DNA from: Bacteroidota bacterium
GTDB taxonomy: Bacteria; Bacteroidota; Bacteroidia; Chitinophagales; Saprospiraceae
Assembly: GCA_029557915.1 (NCBI GenBank)
Contig: JAKQHS010000056.1
Location: 48,637 to 112,636 of the forward strand
DNA length: 64,000 nucleotides
Direction of reading: 5' to 3'
The notes under the pieces are model-generated. The model was not told the DNA's origin and did not search any database. It saw only the letters and a program-made list of their open reading frames with translations. Position numbers and translations under genes: made by a program. Below are positions 53,257 through 61,857 of this stretch, piece after piece. Every line of letters begins with the position of its first letter. Position 1 is the stretch's first letter.

Positions 53257-53805
53257 ATCGTTTCCGACCAAGTCATAGAAGGATGCCGCCGGGGCAGGCG
53301 GGAAGATCAGCATAGGTTGTATGAATTGCTGAAGGACAGGATGTTTGGAATGTGCCTGAGGTACAGTCATAGTCGGGAAGACGCCGAAGATATCCTTCAG
53401 GATGGTTTTATCGCAGTCTTCAGGGATTTCAGACAGTACAAAGGGGATGGCCCGATAGAAGCCTGGGTACGGAGGGTGATCCTGAATACAGCCCTGCGGC
53501 ACCTGAGGCGGCAGACTAAAGATATTTTTATCCAGGCGGAAAATGAGGAAAACCAGGCATCCGATGAAATCACGGAAGAAGATCATTTTGAAAAGGAGAT
53601 GATGATCCAGTACCTTTTAAAAACCATTCAGCAGATGCCTCCGGGATTCAGGGCGGTATTGAATCTCTATATCCTTGAGGGGCGCTCCCACGAACAGATT
53701 GCAGGCACTCTGGGCATTAGCCCGGGTACATCAAAATCACAATTGAACCGGGCAAAGGAATACCTGAGAAAGGCCCTGGCCCGGTCCCTTCAAGCAAAAG
53801 GTTAG
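53257..53805 (+). CDS. ECF-type RNA polymerase sigma factor with non-standard start
   Basis: About 182 residues if translation begins at ATC 53257. Sigma region 2 (A-E-D-I-L-Q-D-G-F near 47-55) and region 4 helix-turn-helix (E-G-R-S-H-E-Q-I-A near 145-153) are intact. Homologues begin with Ser-Asp-Gln followed by a Gly-Cys-x-x-Gly segment, which here is encoded from 53263 on. No ATG, GTG or TTG lies in frame between the upstream stop (TAA 53236) and TTG 53317, which would delete the start of region 2. A purine-rich GAGGAAAG at 53239-53246 is well placed for ATC 53257. An ATG at 53206 in the same frame is cut off by the TAA. Anti-sigma gene follows after three bases. Confidence 0.82.
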   Translation: MVSDQVIEGCRRGRREDQHRLYELLKDRMFGMCLRYSHSREDAEDILQDGFIAVFRDFRQYKGDGPIEAWVRRVILNTALRHLRRQTKDIFIQAENEENQASDEITEEDHFEKEMMIQYLLKTIQQMPPGFRAVLNLYILEGRSHEQIAGTLGISPGTSKSQLNRAKEYLRKALARSLQAKG

Positions 53806-53808
53806 CAA

Positions 53809-55344
53809 ATGGAAGAAAAAATACCTGAAGACAAACTGGAACGTTTCCTGCTAAGTTCCCTCAAACAATACGGTGACAGCCCTTCGCCTGAAGTATGGGA
53901 CCGGATTGAGGCCGGATTGAGAACAGCACCGGTCGGGGTATACCGCCGCCTGCCTTGGATGGTCGGGACAGCCGCCGCCGGTCTGCTTGCAGTCCTGTGC
54001 ATTGCAGTCGTCCTCCTGGTCCGGTCAAACCAGGAATTGAAAGCCGAGCTCAGAAAGGTTCAAAGCCTTGTACCGGAGAGTAAAATGCATGACCGCAACG
54101 AGAAGAATACAATAAATACTGGGACCAGAACCCATAATGGGGAGGAACATAATGATTTGAAAGCACCCAAAGAAGGGAACAAGGCGGATGCTTCCGGCCC
54201 CGTGCAGGAACTTGATACTTTGTCCGGATCAAATTACCAGAAAGCCCTTCTTTTAGAGAAAAACCAAATGAAGGGAGTTGCCGGATCTGAAAAAAGGAGG
54301 GCTCTGAAAAAGGGGGAGAAAATCAGCGAACCCCCAGCCGTAAAAGATCAGACAGCCATTGCGGCAAATGAAGCTCCCATTTTGAAAGTGGATAGTCAGC
54401 CCGGTTCCTCAGAGGAACAAATAAAGCAGGTTGAAAATTGGGCCGTCCCACCACAAATCCAGGCCGGCAGCCTGGTAAGAAATGACCTCGGCGAACTGAA
54501 GAGGGAAGCCCAATCCTTAATGTCTCAACAGGTCCATTCTCCCATTTCTGCGGCTACCATCCCCGCCCGCAGCCGGATCTCCATAGGATTTTTAGGCGGA
54601 CCTTTATCAGAAAGCGGTACGATCAAACCAATCCGGCCATTCGACCCCAGGGATACCGAGCAGGCAAAAAGCGAATACCATGCGATGAACTCCTGGCAGG
54701 CAGGACTGGAACTTGAAAAAGTCCTGGGCCCTTCCTGGAGCATTACAGGCGGGCTGTCCTATAAACATTTTGAATTTGTCCAGGAGATCGATCAAAAGCT
54801 GGCTTTCCGGAACCGGGAACAACACCATCCCGGGCGGCCCCCGCTGCAGCATGACTTCAGATACCGAATGCAGGGACCCGCAGGAGCAGCCGAATTTGAA
54901 ATCAACTCCGAACAACTCGACAGCCGGGCTACCATCGATGATTCGGAATTGATCCAGGTCAATATTGTGAACCGGACAGCCCTGAATTACCTGAGCATAC
55001 CGGTCACTGCCGGGTACCATTTGCATTTCGGGAGATGGCAGGCTTTTGCGAAAGCAGGCATCCAATCCGACCTTTTAATCCACCGGGATGCGCAGGATCC
55101 CGAGGTCAGGATCTCCCATCCGCAGCTTGCTTTAAAAAACAATAAACCCCGGGCGAACTCCCAACCCGTCAATGCCATTGGATTTAATGGCCTGGTACAG
55201 GCAGGGGTGAAATACCGGCAGGGTTCACGGTGGGGCCTCCAATTAAGTCCCTCCTTGTTTCTGCCTCTGACCCGCAGGGATCCGCATATCCGGTCCAATG
55301 CCCGGGTATACAGCGTTCAGGTGGGATTGACTTATGCGCTGTGA
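53809..55344 (+). CDS. Anti-sigma-like inner segment fused to outer-membrane beta-barrel domain
   Basis: 511 residues. The first 45 are a cytoplasmic acidic helix pair with P-E-V-W-D-R-I, typical of the sigma-binding end in Bacteroidota. One transmembrane helix follows (50-72), then a coiled-coil and low-complexity linker (about 73-255), and from about 260 to the C-terminus alternating strands of a porin-type barrel ending in Tyr-Ala-Leu. The gene follows the sigma factor by three bases, so it probably holds that factor at the inner membrane and reports on the envelope. Whether the barrel really reaches the outer membrane is unclear. Confidence 0.75.
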   Translation: MEEKIPEDKLERFLLSSLKQYGDSPSPEVWDRIEAGLRTAPVGVYRRLPWMVGTAAAGLLAVLCIAVVLLVRSNQELKAELRKVQSLVPESKMHDRNEKNTINTGTRTHNGEEHNDLKAPKEGNKADASGPVQELDTLSGSNYQKALLLEKNQMKGVAGSEKRRALKKGEKISEPPAVKDQTAIAANEAPILKVDSQPGSSEEQIKQVENWAVPPQIQAGSLVRNDLGELKREAQSLMSQQVHSPISAATIPARSRISIGFLGGPLSESGTIKPIRPFDPRDTEQAKSEYHAMNSWQAGLELEKVLGPSWSITGGLSYKHFEFVQEIDQKLAFRNREQHHPGRPPLQHDFRYRMQGPAGAAEFEINSEQLDSRATIDDSELIQVNIVNRTALNYLSIPVTAGYHLHFGRWQAFAKAGIQSDLLIHRDAQDPEVRISHPQLALKNNKPRANSQPVNAIGFNGLVQAGVKYRQGSRWGLQLSPSLFLPLTRRDPHIRSNARVYSVQVGLTYAL

Positions 55345-55452
55345 TAATAAATTAACAGGCTTTTAATAAACATCCATGCAACGTTTCATGCCTCCCGGTA
55401 CCACATAATAAAACAAAGGAGTTTGGAGAGATTTTACCTAAAATTTTAAACA

Positions 55453-56172
55453 ATGACAAAGAGGATTTTAAAAAGTTTGTTGCTGGCCCTCATGGCCGGG
55501 CTTATTATTCTTCCCGCCTGCAATACCGAAGACCTGAGTGCTGACGCTGTCGGGGATCTCGATGCCTTGACTGATGAATCGACCTATGCACTTGAACAAA
55601 GGGGCAACCTGGGCAAGCATGGATGTTATGACCTGATCTTCCCCCTAAGCATCGTTTTCAGCGATGGTTCCAAAGTGGAGGTGACCAGCCAGGACTCACT
55701 CCGGAATGCAATCCGTGCCTGGCATCAGGCCCATGATGCAATGAAAAAGGAAAAACCGGATTTTGTTTATCCCATTCAAGTGATGGCGGAAGACGGCTCC
55801 ATCATCGATGTGGCGGATAAGGCCGCCTTGTCTGCCCTACGTGAAGCGTGCCATAAAACTTATCTCGATTCCGTGTGTCGGCGGGATTCACTCCACCACG
55901 GCGGATTTCCGAGGCATGATACGCTTTGTTTCACTCTGGTGTTTCCGGTCCAGGTCACCAAAGCGGACGGGACGGTCATCACCATCACCAGTCTGGATGA
56001 CCTGAAAGTCCAGACCAGGGATGAACATAAAAAAGGCAGAGGCCATGGAATAAAGCATGGACTGACCAATCAGTTGCAACTGGTCTTCCCTGTGACCGTC
56101 AAAAAATCCGATGGCAGTACGATCACCATCCTTTCAAAGGAGGAACTCAAAGCCCTTCGGGAAGGATGTTGA
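55453..56172 (+). CDS. Four-repeat lipoprotein of unknown function
   Basis: 239 residues. Type II signal with C23 (Leu-Pro-Ala-Cys). The mature part consists of four copies of a 31-33-residue unit (about 58-90, 103-133, 159-190 and 207-239) with the shared pattern F-P-[LIV]-x-V, then D-G-[ST], then alternating hydrophobics and an L-x-x-x-R helix. Units are joined by charged or His-rich linkers. Each unit looks like a small beta-hairpin-helix module. I recognise no named family. It is the third gene after the sigma/anti-sigma pair and could be a member or target of that regulon. Confidence 0.78.
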   Translation: MTKRILKSLLLALMAGLIILPACNTEDLSADAVGDLDALTDESTYALEQRGNLGKHGCYDLIFPLSIVFSDGSKVEVTSQDSLRNAIRAWHQAHDAMKKEKPDFVYPIQVMAEDGSIIDVADKAALSALREACHKTYLDSVCRRDSLHHGGFPRHDTLCFTLVFPVQVTKADGTVITITSLDDLKVQTRDEHKKGRGHGIKHGLTNQLQLVFPVTVKKSDGSTITILSKEELKALREGC

Positions 56173-56229
56173 ATATCATCACCGATCGGGTAGAGTTATT
56201 TTTTCATATCAATGTAGCATCAACGAACG

Positions 56230-56256
56230 GGCTCCTGGAAGCAGGAGCCTGTTTAG
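56230..56256 (+). terminator. Intrinsic-type terminator after the four-repeat lipoprotein
   Basis: Perfect 8-bp stem (ggctcctg / caggagcc) with a gaag loop, followed by tgttta. It lies 58 bases after the stop codon. Confidence 0.65.
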
Positions 56257-56265
56257 TTGGTCAGT

Positions 56266-56325
56266 AGTCAAGAGTCAAGAGTCAAGAGTCAAGAGTCAAG
56301 TGTCAAGAGTCAAGAGTCAAGAGTC
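56266..56325. repeat. Heptamer tandem repeat (gtcaaga)n
   Basis: About eight copies of gtcaaga with one single-base variant, between the terminator and the convergent small secreted protein gene. No gene here. Confidence 0.85.
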
Positions 56326-56439
56326 AGAGATTCCCAAGCTCCCACTAAGCAGCAGGAGGCCAGGACCGACCTCTTCCTAGGAACAAAATGGTAATCCTAA
56401 AACAATTTTACAATTCAGCAATTCACCAATTCAACAGTT

Positions 56440-56763
56440 CTACTGCTTCCCTTCCATCCTGTTCACATAGTCCACCGAGCCCAGGCGGAACCGGATGGCT
56501 TGGCGGACCTGTTTGTCCATTTTCAGTTCCCATTTACAGAAAAAACCAAGGGCATCGTGATGGTCGTAGGGCGAGCGGAAAGGTCTTTTATTGGGTTGGT
56601 TCGCTGTTTTATGAACTGCTGCCTTATACTGGTAAAAGGGTATAAAATGGAACCGGACGGCCAGGGTATCCATGGACTTGACCGAAGCCGGAGCCAGGCC
56701 CTGGGAATAGCCCATCCCCGGGTGGAGCAGGAAACAACACAGAAGCAGGCAAAAGATTTTCAA
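56440..56763 (-). CDS. Small secreted protein, function unknown
   Basis: 107 residues with a TTG start one base after the aldo/keto reductase stop. N-terminal signal peptide (cleavage after Gly-Tyr-Ser-Gln, about 21). The mature part of about 85 residues is basic and aromatic, ending with a D-Y-V-N-R-M segment. No family recognised. The tight junction with the upstream gene and the good signal peptide argue that it is real. Confidence 0.55.
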   Translation of the reverse strand: MKIFCLLLCCFLLHPGMGYSQGLAPASVKSMDTLAVRFHFIPFYQYKAAVHKTANQPNKRPFRSPYDHHDALGFFCKWELKMDKQVRQAIRFRLGSVDYVNRMEGKQ

Positions 56764-56764
56764 G

Positions 56765-57793
56765 TCAGGAGGGTTTGTTTTTCAAAATGGTTTCAATGTC
56801 CCGGAGCTCCTGTTTGGTGAAGGTTAAATTTTTAAGGGCGCCGATGCTGTCCAACAACTGTCGGGGACTGCTTGCCCCCACCAGAACGGAGGTAATGCGC
56901 GGATCCTTCAGCAACCAGGCCACGGCCATCTGGGCCAGGGATTGTTCCCTTTTAGTGGCCAGGGCATTGAGCCGGGTGACCTTGGACAGGACCTCGGCGG
57001 TGATCTTTTCTTTGGTGAGGTAACGGCCATCTTTCACGGCACGGGAATCTTTTGGGAAACCTTTTAAATATTTATCCGTCAGGATGCCCTGTTCCAGCGG
57101 GGAAAAGGCTATGGCGCCGACTCCTCTTTTTTCCAGTTCATTGAGCAGTCCTGTCTCCACCCAGCGGTCCATCATGCTGTAACGAGGCTGGTGGATGAGG
57201 AGGGGAGTACCCATGGCTTTAAGGATTTCAGAAGCTTTGGCGGTATCCGCGGCATTATATTGGGAAATGCCCACATAAAGGGCCTTTCCCTGGCGGACCA
57301 GGTGGTCGAGGGCGCCCATGGTTTCTTCCAGCGGGGTATCCGGATCCCGGCGGTGGGAATAAAAAATATCCACATAATCCAGGCCCATTCGGCGGAGGCT
57401 TTGGTCACAGCTCGCGATGAGGTATTTCCTGGAGCCAAGATTGCCATAAGGCCCGGGCCACATATCCCAGCCGGCTTTGCTGGAGATCAGGAGCTCGTCC
57501 CGGTAGGGCACCCAGTCCTGTTTGAATAGTTTTCCAAAATTTTCCTCAGCGGCGCCGAAGGGGGGACCGTAATTATTTGCGAGGTCAAAATGGGTGATGC
57601 CCTGGTCAAAGGCCGTACGAAGAATATTTCTTCCGTTTTCCAGGTTGTCGGTATGGCCAAAATTATGCCAGAGCCCGATGGAAATCATAGGAAGTTGGAT
57701 GCCGCTCCGGCCGCAGCGGCGGTATTGCATCCGGTCGTACCGGTTTTCATTGGCCCGGTAAAATCCCGGATCGTACAGGTCGTTTATTTTCAT
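56765..57793 (-). CDS. Aldo/keto reductase (L-glyceraldehyde-3-phosphate reductase, YghZ-like)
   Basis: 342 residues, TIM-barrel AKR family (AKR14/YghZ type). Catalytic tetrad visible: Asp in H-F-D-L-A-N-N-Y with its Tyr, Lys in I-S-S-K-A-G-W and His in Y-S-H-R-R-D-P. The N-terminal C-G-R-S-G segment and the W-P-G-P-Y-G motif near 135 are typical of YghZ-like enzymes, which reduce L-glyceraldehyde 3-phosphate and methylglyoxal with NADPH. Cytoplasmic. A small secreted-protein gene follows directly. Confidence 0.88.
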   Translation of the reverse strand: MKINDLYDPGFYRANENRYDRMQYRRCGRSGIQLPMISIGLWHNFGHTDNLENGRNILRTAFDQGITHFDLANNYGPPFGAAEENFGKLFKQDWVPYRDELLISSKAGWDMWPGPYGNLGSRKYLIASCDQSLRRMGLDYVDIFYSHRRDPDTPLEETMGALDHLVRQGKALYVGISQYNAADTAKASEILKAMGTPLLIHQPRYSMMDRWVETGLLNELEKRGVGAIAFSPLEQGILTDKYLKGFPKDSRAVKDGRYLTKEKITAEVLSKVTRLNALATKREQSLAQMAVAWLLKDPRITSVLVGASSPRQLLDSIGALKNLTFTKQELRDIETILKNKPS

Positions 57794-57957
57794 ATGTTTT
57801 TTTGCATTGGATGCTTTGCCTGAAGTTAGTGTACTTCACCCGATTCCGGGCATACCCAACTTCGGTTCGGATGGGTGATGGTCATACCTCAGCAACAGCC
57901 CCTTCGGGCATAAAATTAATTTTTTTAACTTTAAGGCTGCTTCGAAAATGACGGGCT

Positions 57958-58440
57958 ATGAAAAAATCAATAACTATTTTCTTTTTTGTATTAAGTTTTG
58001 TCAATATGGTATCAGGGCAGACGGAAAAAGGCACCTGGTTGCTGGGCGGAAACGCCTCCTATCAGCGATCCAGCGGCAAGGGTACCTTGTTTCTCAGTCC
58101 ATCCATCGGTTATTTTCTTGTCAATCATGTGGCGGGCGGAGCGCAGCTCAACCTGATTGCCATTACCGGTTCCACCTCGTGGAACCTGGGGCCCTTTGCC
58201 AAATACTACTTTTATGGCGATGAAAGGGGCCGTTTTTATGCGAGCCTGGGCCTCAATATTGGCGATGCCCCCGGTTCGAATTTCGATACCGGCTACAGTT
58301 TAGGCGGAGGATATGCCAAATTTCTCAACTCCAGTATTTCCATAGACATGGGAGTGCAGTATCTCAGGGCGGGATCCTCTGAAGGCATCTTCAGCCTGGG
58401 AGCCGGATTCCAGATCCATTTCAACAGCCTTAGAAATTAA
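57958..58440 (+). CDS. Small outer-membrane beta-barrel protein
   Basis: 160 residues: signal peptide (M-K-K start, cleavage at Val-Ser-Gly-Gln, about 21), then about eight amphipathic strands with glycine/aromatic alternation and a final aromatic-rich strand. It belongs to the broad PF13505/PF13568 barrel group. A TAACTTTA near-match to the -7 element lies about 28 bases upstream. Function unknown. Confidence 0.75.
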   Translation: MKKSITIFFFVLSFVNMVSGQTEKGTWLLGGNASYQRSSGKGTLFLSPSIGYFLVNHVAGGAQLNLIAITGSTSWNLGPFAKYYFYGDERGRFYASLGLNIGDAPGSNFDTGYSLGGGYAKFLNSSISIDMGVQYLRAGSSEGIFSLGAGFQIHFNSLRN

Positions 58441-58482
58441 CTAATTAAGGAATTAAGGAATTAAGGAATTAAGGAATTAAGG
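58441..58482. repeat. Octamer tandem repeat (ggaattaa)n
   Basis: Five copies of ggaattaa directly after the stop codon of the barrel gene. No gene here. Confidence 0.85.
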
Positions 58483-58576
58483 AACCCGCGTTTTACTTCT
58501 GGCCTATAGGACAGCCCCTTAAAATTTTACTTTCTTTCGATTTTTTATTAAATTGGGAGTATAAACCCCAATTTTT

Positions 58577-59056
58577 ATGCGGGCAATATGGACCATTTTG
58601 CTTTGCATTTCCTTATTGGATTTGAGGGGACAAAGGATAGCAAAGATTTCCTTTCCATCAGCAGCAGGGGTTGCCCGGCAGGATGGGTTTACGATCCAGT
58701 ACATCATCGGAGACCGGGTGGCGGGTTATGCAGCGCTCGAAGGCGATGCCCGCATGTTTGTGGGCTTTCTCGATCCGGTTTTCAGTTCAATATCGACGTC
58801 CGTGACGGCAGAGCGTATGGAGCGTATTCAGGTTTTTCCCAATCCCTTTAAGGAGCAGATTTCTATCCGTCATTCCCTGACCGGAGCCGGCCTTAGGTAC
58901 AGGCTAACGGATTTGCATGGACGGATCCTTTTACAAGGGAGTGACCGGAAATGGGATATGACTTTTCCGACCGCCCACCTTGCTCCGGGCATTTATATCC
59001 TTTCCCTCGAGCAGGCAAAGGGGCATTTTGCACTTTATAAACTCATTAAAATATGA
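58577..59056 (+). CDS. Short secreted protein with T9SS type A sorting domain
   Basis: 159 residues. Signal peptide (about 1-17), a compact domain of about 55 residues (A-G-V-A-R-Q-D-G-F and Y-I-I-G-D-R), then a type IX secretion C-terminal domain (about 85-159) with V-F-P-N-P-F, L-x-D-L-H-G-R and P-G-I-Y-I-L. It is therefore exported by T9SS and attached to the cell surface. Its stop overlaps the next start (ATGA), so the two are coupled and probably act together. Confidence 0.85.
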   Translation: MRAIWTILLCISLLDLRGQRIAKISFPSAAGVARQDGFTIQYIIGDRVAGYAALEGDARMFVGFLDPVFSSISTSVTAERMERIQVFPNPFKEQISIRHSLTGAGLRYRLTDLHGRILLQGSDRKWDMTFPTAHLAPGIYILSLEQAKGHFALYKLIKI

Positions 59057-60648
59057 AGGCCATTTTCACTTTCGGACTTCTGGTCCTCCTTTTTGGCTTC
59101 ACACAGGCACAACGGACCGTTTCCCTAAAACTCGTGGGCGATAATAATGTACCGCTCAAAGCCGAGGAAGTTGGAGATATAAAAGTGTCATGGTATGGCC
59201 AGGACGGGATTGATGTCATTTACACTGAAACCTTTCCGGATCCATCCGTCGTTGAGGGTTTGATCAACCTTGAACTTGGAACAGGGGCAAATAACACAGC
59301 CTATACTGAAGCTGTCAATGCCTATTTTAGAAACCAGGTCCCCGCCTCCGAAACGAGCATTAAGGTTAATGTCGAGGTTTCCCTGACGAATGGTAAACTC
59401 CTCAATTTTGATAAGGAAATAAATCTGAATGATCCCCTCCCTGTAATCAAAGTAATCAATGACCAGAGTGTGGTCATCCTGCCAGCCCAGATCAACCTTG
59501 TGGATGGAAACCGGGATGTTTACATCAACGGTAGGGAAATGTTCATGAAGGAAGATACCTCGGATATTCTATTATCTCATGTGGATCCCAGGGGTATGAA
59601 CATTTATGGGGGGGCAAACCAGACAGCCCAATTCAGTTCGGATGGGATCTATGTGAGGAAAGAGGAGGATTATGCAAAATATTTATTCGGAACAGGGGTG
59701 GAATTAAAGAACACCACATACAATACCTTTTACGGCCTCAGCGGCGGCAATGTTTTAAACCTTTCGAACAACGACCATTTCAATTTCAGCACCAACGAAT
59801 TCAGTCTGGGCCGATCATCCAATAAATTCTGGTTTTTCAATCAAAGCGGAGGAGGATTTAATCCCAGCGCCGGCAGGACCCACGAATTTACCAGTGATTT
59901 CTTCGGGATCAAGGATGATATTACAAAGAGAGAATCCCGGCTTTTTTATAACGGTATTTCAGGATTTCACAACAACCAGGTAAGGTTTAATCTCGGTATT
60001 TCTTCTTCGGGCTCTCCGCTCTTCCAATTCCTGAACTCTGCGGGTAAACTCCTTTACAATATGTCTCCGAACACCGACGGCGTGACCGACATCACCAATC
60101 ATAATCCGGATGGCAACTTCACCTACCGCATTACCAGCCTTAGCGGAACGGCGGGGAAAAATCCCTACGTTTATATTACCCAGAATGGGGGACCGCCTGG
60201 AGCTGGCATGTATTACAACAGCAACAATGTCCCGGTACTGTTTGCTTCTGTAAAAAATTTCCGGATGGACCATCCCGACCTTGCGGACCAGGACATTGTC
60301 TATGCATCGCTGGAAGGCCCTGAAGCCGCAGCCTACTGCAGGGGGAAGGGCCAACTCACCCAGGGTAAACAATTTATCCCTTTTCCGGACCACTTCAAAT
60401 TTGTCTGCTCCCCGGATGATCTAACCATCCAGCTGACCCCGCGTTCGGCAAAATCAAGGGGCCTCGCCGTGACCGAAATTACAAAAGAAGGCTTCCGGAT
60501 AGAAGAACTCATGGAAGGGGCGGGCAATTATGAATTTTTCTGGGAAGTTAAAGGGACCCGCAAAGGATTTGAAGATTACCAGGTGATCCGGCCCAAATCA
60601 GAGGTGATGCCGGTGCCTTTTAAGAGACAGGAAATGAATAAGGAATAG
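59053..60648 (+). CDS. Large secreted beta-rich protein with tail-fibre-like C-terminal domain
   Basis: 531 residues. Signal peptide (cleavage after Thr-Gln-Ala-Gln, about 19), an N-terminal beta domain (about 20-130), a long Asn/Gly/Ser-rich repetitive beta region (about 150-400), and a C-terminal domain (about 405-515) with K-N-F-R-M-D-H-P, S-L-E-G-P-E, P-D-H-F and F-x-W-E-V-K-G-T-R-K. That C-terminal pattern is shared by phage/virus tail-fibre-like and bacterial surface proteins. It ends without a T9SS domain, so it may be held by the T9SS-bearing partner encoded just upstream. Function unknown. Confidence 0.72.
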   Translation: MKAIFTFGLLVLLFGFTQAQRTVSLKLVGDNNVPLKAEEVGDIKVSWYGQDGIDVIYTETFPDPSVVEGLINLELGTGANNTAYTEAVNAYFRNQVPASETSIKVNVEVSLTNGKLLNFDKEINLNDPLPVIKVINDQSVVILPAQINLVDGNRDVYINGREMFMKEDTSDILLSHVDPRGMNIYGGANQTAQFSSDGIYVRKEEDYAKYLFGTGVELKNTTYNTFYGLSGGNVLNLSNNDHFNFSTNEFSLGRSSNKFWFFNQSGGGFNPSAGRTHEFTSDFFGIKDDITKRESRLFYNGISGFHNNQVRFNLGISSSGSPLFQFLNSAGKLLYNMSPNTDGVTDITNHNPDGNFTYRITSLSGTAGKNPYVYITQNGGPPGAGMYYNSNNVPVLFASVKNFRMDHPDLADQDIVYASLEGPEAAAYCRGKGQLTQGKQFIPFPDHFKFVCSPDDLTIQLTPRSAKSRGLAVTEITKEGFRIEELMEGAGNYEFFWEVKGTRKGFEDYQVIRPKSEVMPVPFKRQEMNKE

Positions 60649-60718
60649 GTACGAGGTAAGAGGTAAGAGGTGCGAGGTAGGAACTACTCTAACCTCTAAC
60701 CTCTAACCTCTAACCTCT
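60649..60718. repeat. Inverted heptamer arms (gaggtaa / ttacctc-like) between convergent genes
   Basis: Left arm of aggtaag-type heptamers (about 60649-60679), an eight-base loop, and right arm of taacctc heptamers (about 60689-60718). Complementarity is continuous apart from about one A-A mismatch per heptamer. It probably acts as a bidirectional terminator. Confidence 0.75.
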
Positions 60719-60722
60719 GTCC

Positions 60723-61835
60723 TCAGCACTCAAACCCGATAAACTTACATTCCAGCGATCCGTTGTAGACCTTGTAGCTTTTGATTTTTTTGAGTTTCAC
60801 CCCTTCGACAATATCCGTGTACGGGGAAATGATCCAGGCTTTAAAACCCCTGTAATCGTCTTTTAGCTTATAGCCGATGTCTTTGTAAAACCGTTCGGTA
60901 TCGCGGAGGGGGATCCGTTTGTCGTAAGGGGGATTCATCAGGATCAGGCCGCTTTCGCTTTTGGGTTTGGACTTAAAAAAATCCTCCATGCCGGCCTGGA
61001 TCCGCCGGCTGATCTTGGCGAATTTCCAGTTGATCCGGCAGGCGTCCATGGAATACAATTCAAGATCTGAGGCGAAGATTTTATGAGGGATCTCGCCAAT
61101 GGGTTTGTTTACTTTTTTAAGAATTTTCTGGTAGAGTGCATCGTTGTAATCAAACCACCTCCGGAAACCAAAATTTTCCCTCCAGTGCTGGGCATGGATC
61201 CCCGAAGCCTTGATGTAGGCTTCCGTGGCAAAGGTGCCTGAACCGCAAAAGGGATCGTAAAAATCCATCGAGCCGTCGTATCCGCTCAGGTCAATGAGGC
61301 CTGCCGCAAGCACTTCATTGATGGGTGAATCAAATGCCGCCTTCCGATAACCCCGTTTGAACAAAGAAGGCCATGAACTGTCCAGGGAAATGGTGCACTG
61401 ATTTTCCAGGATGTGCAGGTCGATGCGCACGTCCGGGTCCTGGGCGTCCACATTAGGCCTGCGGGTATGTTTTTTCCGCAGGTGATCGACGATGGCGTCC
61501 TTGCAAACCAGGGCGGCATACTGGCTGTGCGTAAAGATTTTGGAATAGACGTTGTGGTGGATGGCAAATGTCTTGGAGAAATCCAGGTAATCGCTCCATT
61601 CAAATTCATATAACCGGCTGTAATACTGGGCCTGGCTGTCGAACCGGAAGGAATATACCGGGACCAGGATCTCCAGGGCCGTCCGGAGGCAAAGGTTGGA
61701 TTTGTACAAAAAGCCCTGGTCGCCCTCAAATTCAACGCCCCGGGTGATCGGCTTTGTTTTGCCGGCCCCCAGTTTTTTTAATTCTGCTTCCAGCACTTTT
61801 TCTAGTCCGGAAAAGGTCTTGGCCAGCAATCTCAT
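60723..61835 (-). CDS. THUMP-domain class I RNA methyltransferase (RlmL/Trm14-like)
   Basis: 370 residues from ATG 61835. A longer frame to 61946 adds 37 residues that are merely translated heptamer repeat (Thr-Ile-His-His-Pro-Pro), so it is rejected. N-terminal THUMP-type RNA-binding domain (about 40-150), then a Rossmann methyltransferase with D-P-F-C-G-S-G-T near 180 and N301-P-P-Y304. The family methylates guanine N2 in 23S rRNA or tRNA. A perfect -7 element lies seven bases upstream of the ATG. Confidence 0.88.
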   Translation of the reverse strand: MRLLAKTFSGLEKVLEAELKKLGAGKTKPITRGVEFEGDQGFLYKSNLCLRTALEILVPVYSFRFDSQAQYYSRLYEFEWSDYLDFSKTFAIHHNVYSKIFTHSQYAALVCKDAIVDHLRKKHTRRPNVDAQDPDVRIDLHILENQCTISLDSSWPSLFKRGYRKAAFDSPINEVLAAGLIDLSGYDGSMDFYDPFCGSGTFATEAYIKASGIHAQHWRENFGFRRWFDYNDALYQKILKKVNKPIGEIPHKIFASDLELYSMDACRINWKFAKISRRIQAGMEDFFKSKPKSESGLILMNPPYDKRIPLRDTERFYKDIGYKLKDDYRGFKAWIISPYTDIVEGVKLKKIKSYKVYNGSLECKFIGFEC

Positions 61836-61842
61836 TGGAAGG

Positions 61843-61850
61843 CAAAGGTA
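61843..61850 (-). promoter_or_regulatory. -7 element of the rlmL-like gene, nearly leaderless
   Basis: Minus strand TACCTTTG followed by CC, exact TAnnTTTG, seven bases before ATG 61835. It also rules out the longer frame. Confidence 0.5.
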
Positions 61851-61857
61851 ACGAAAT

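Noticed and set aside
53317..53805. Sigma factor starting at TTG 53317
   Set aside because: This would remove the conserved start of region 2 that is encoded upstream in the same open frame.
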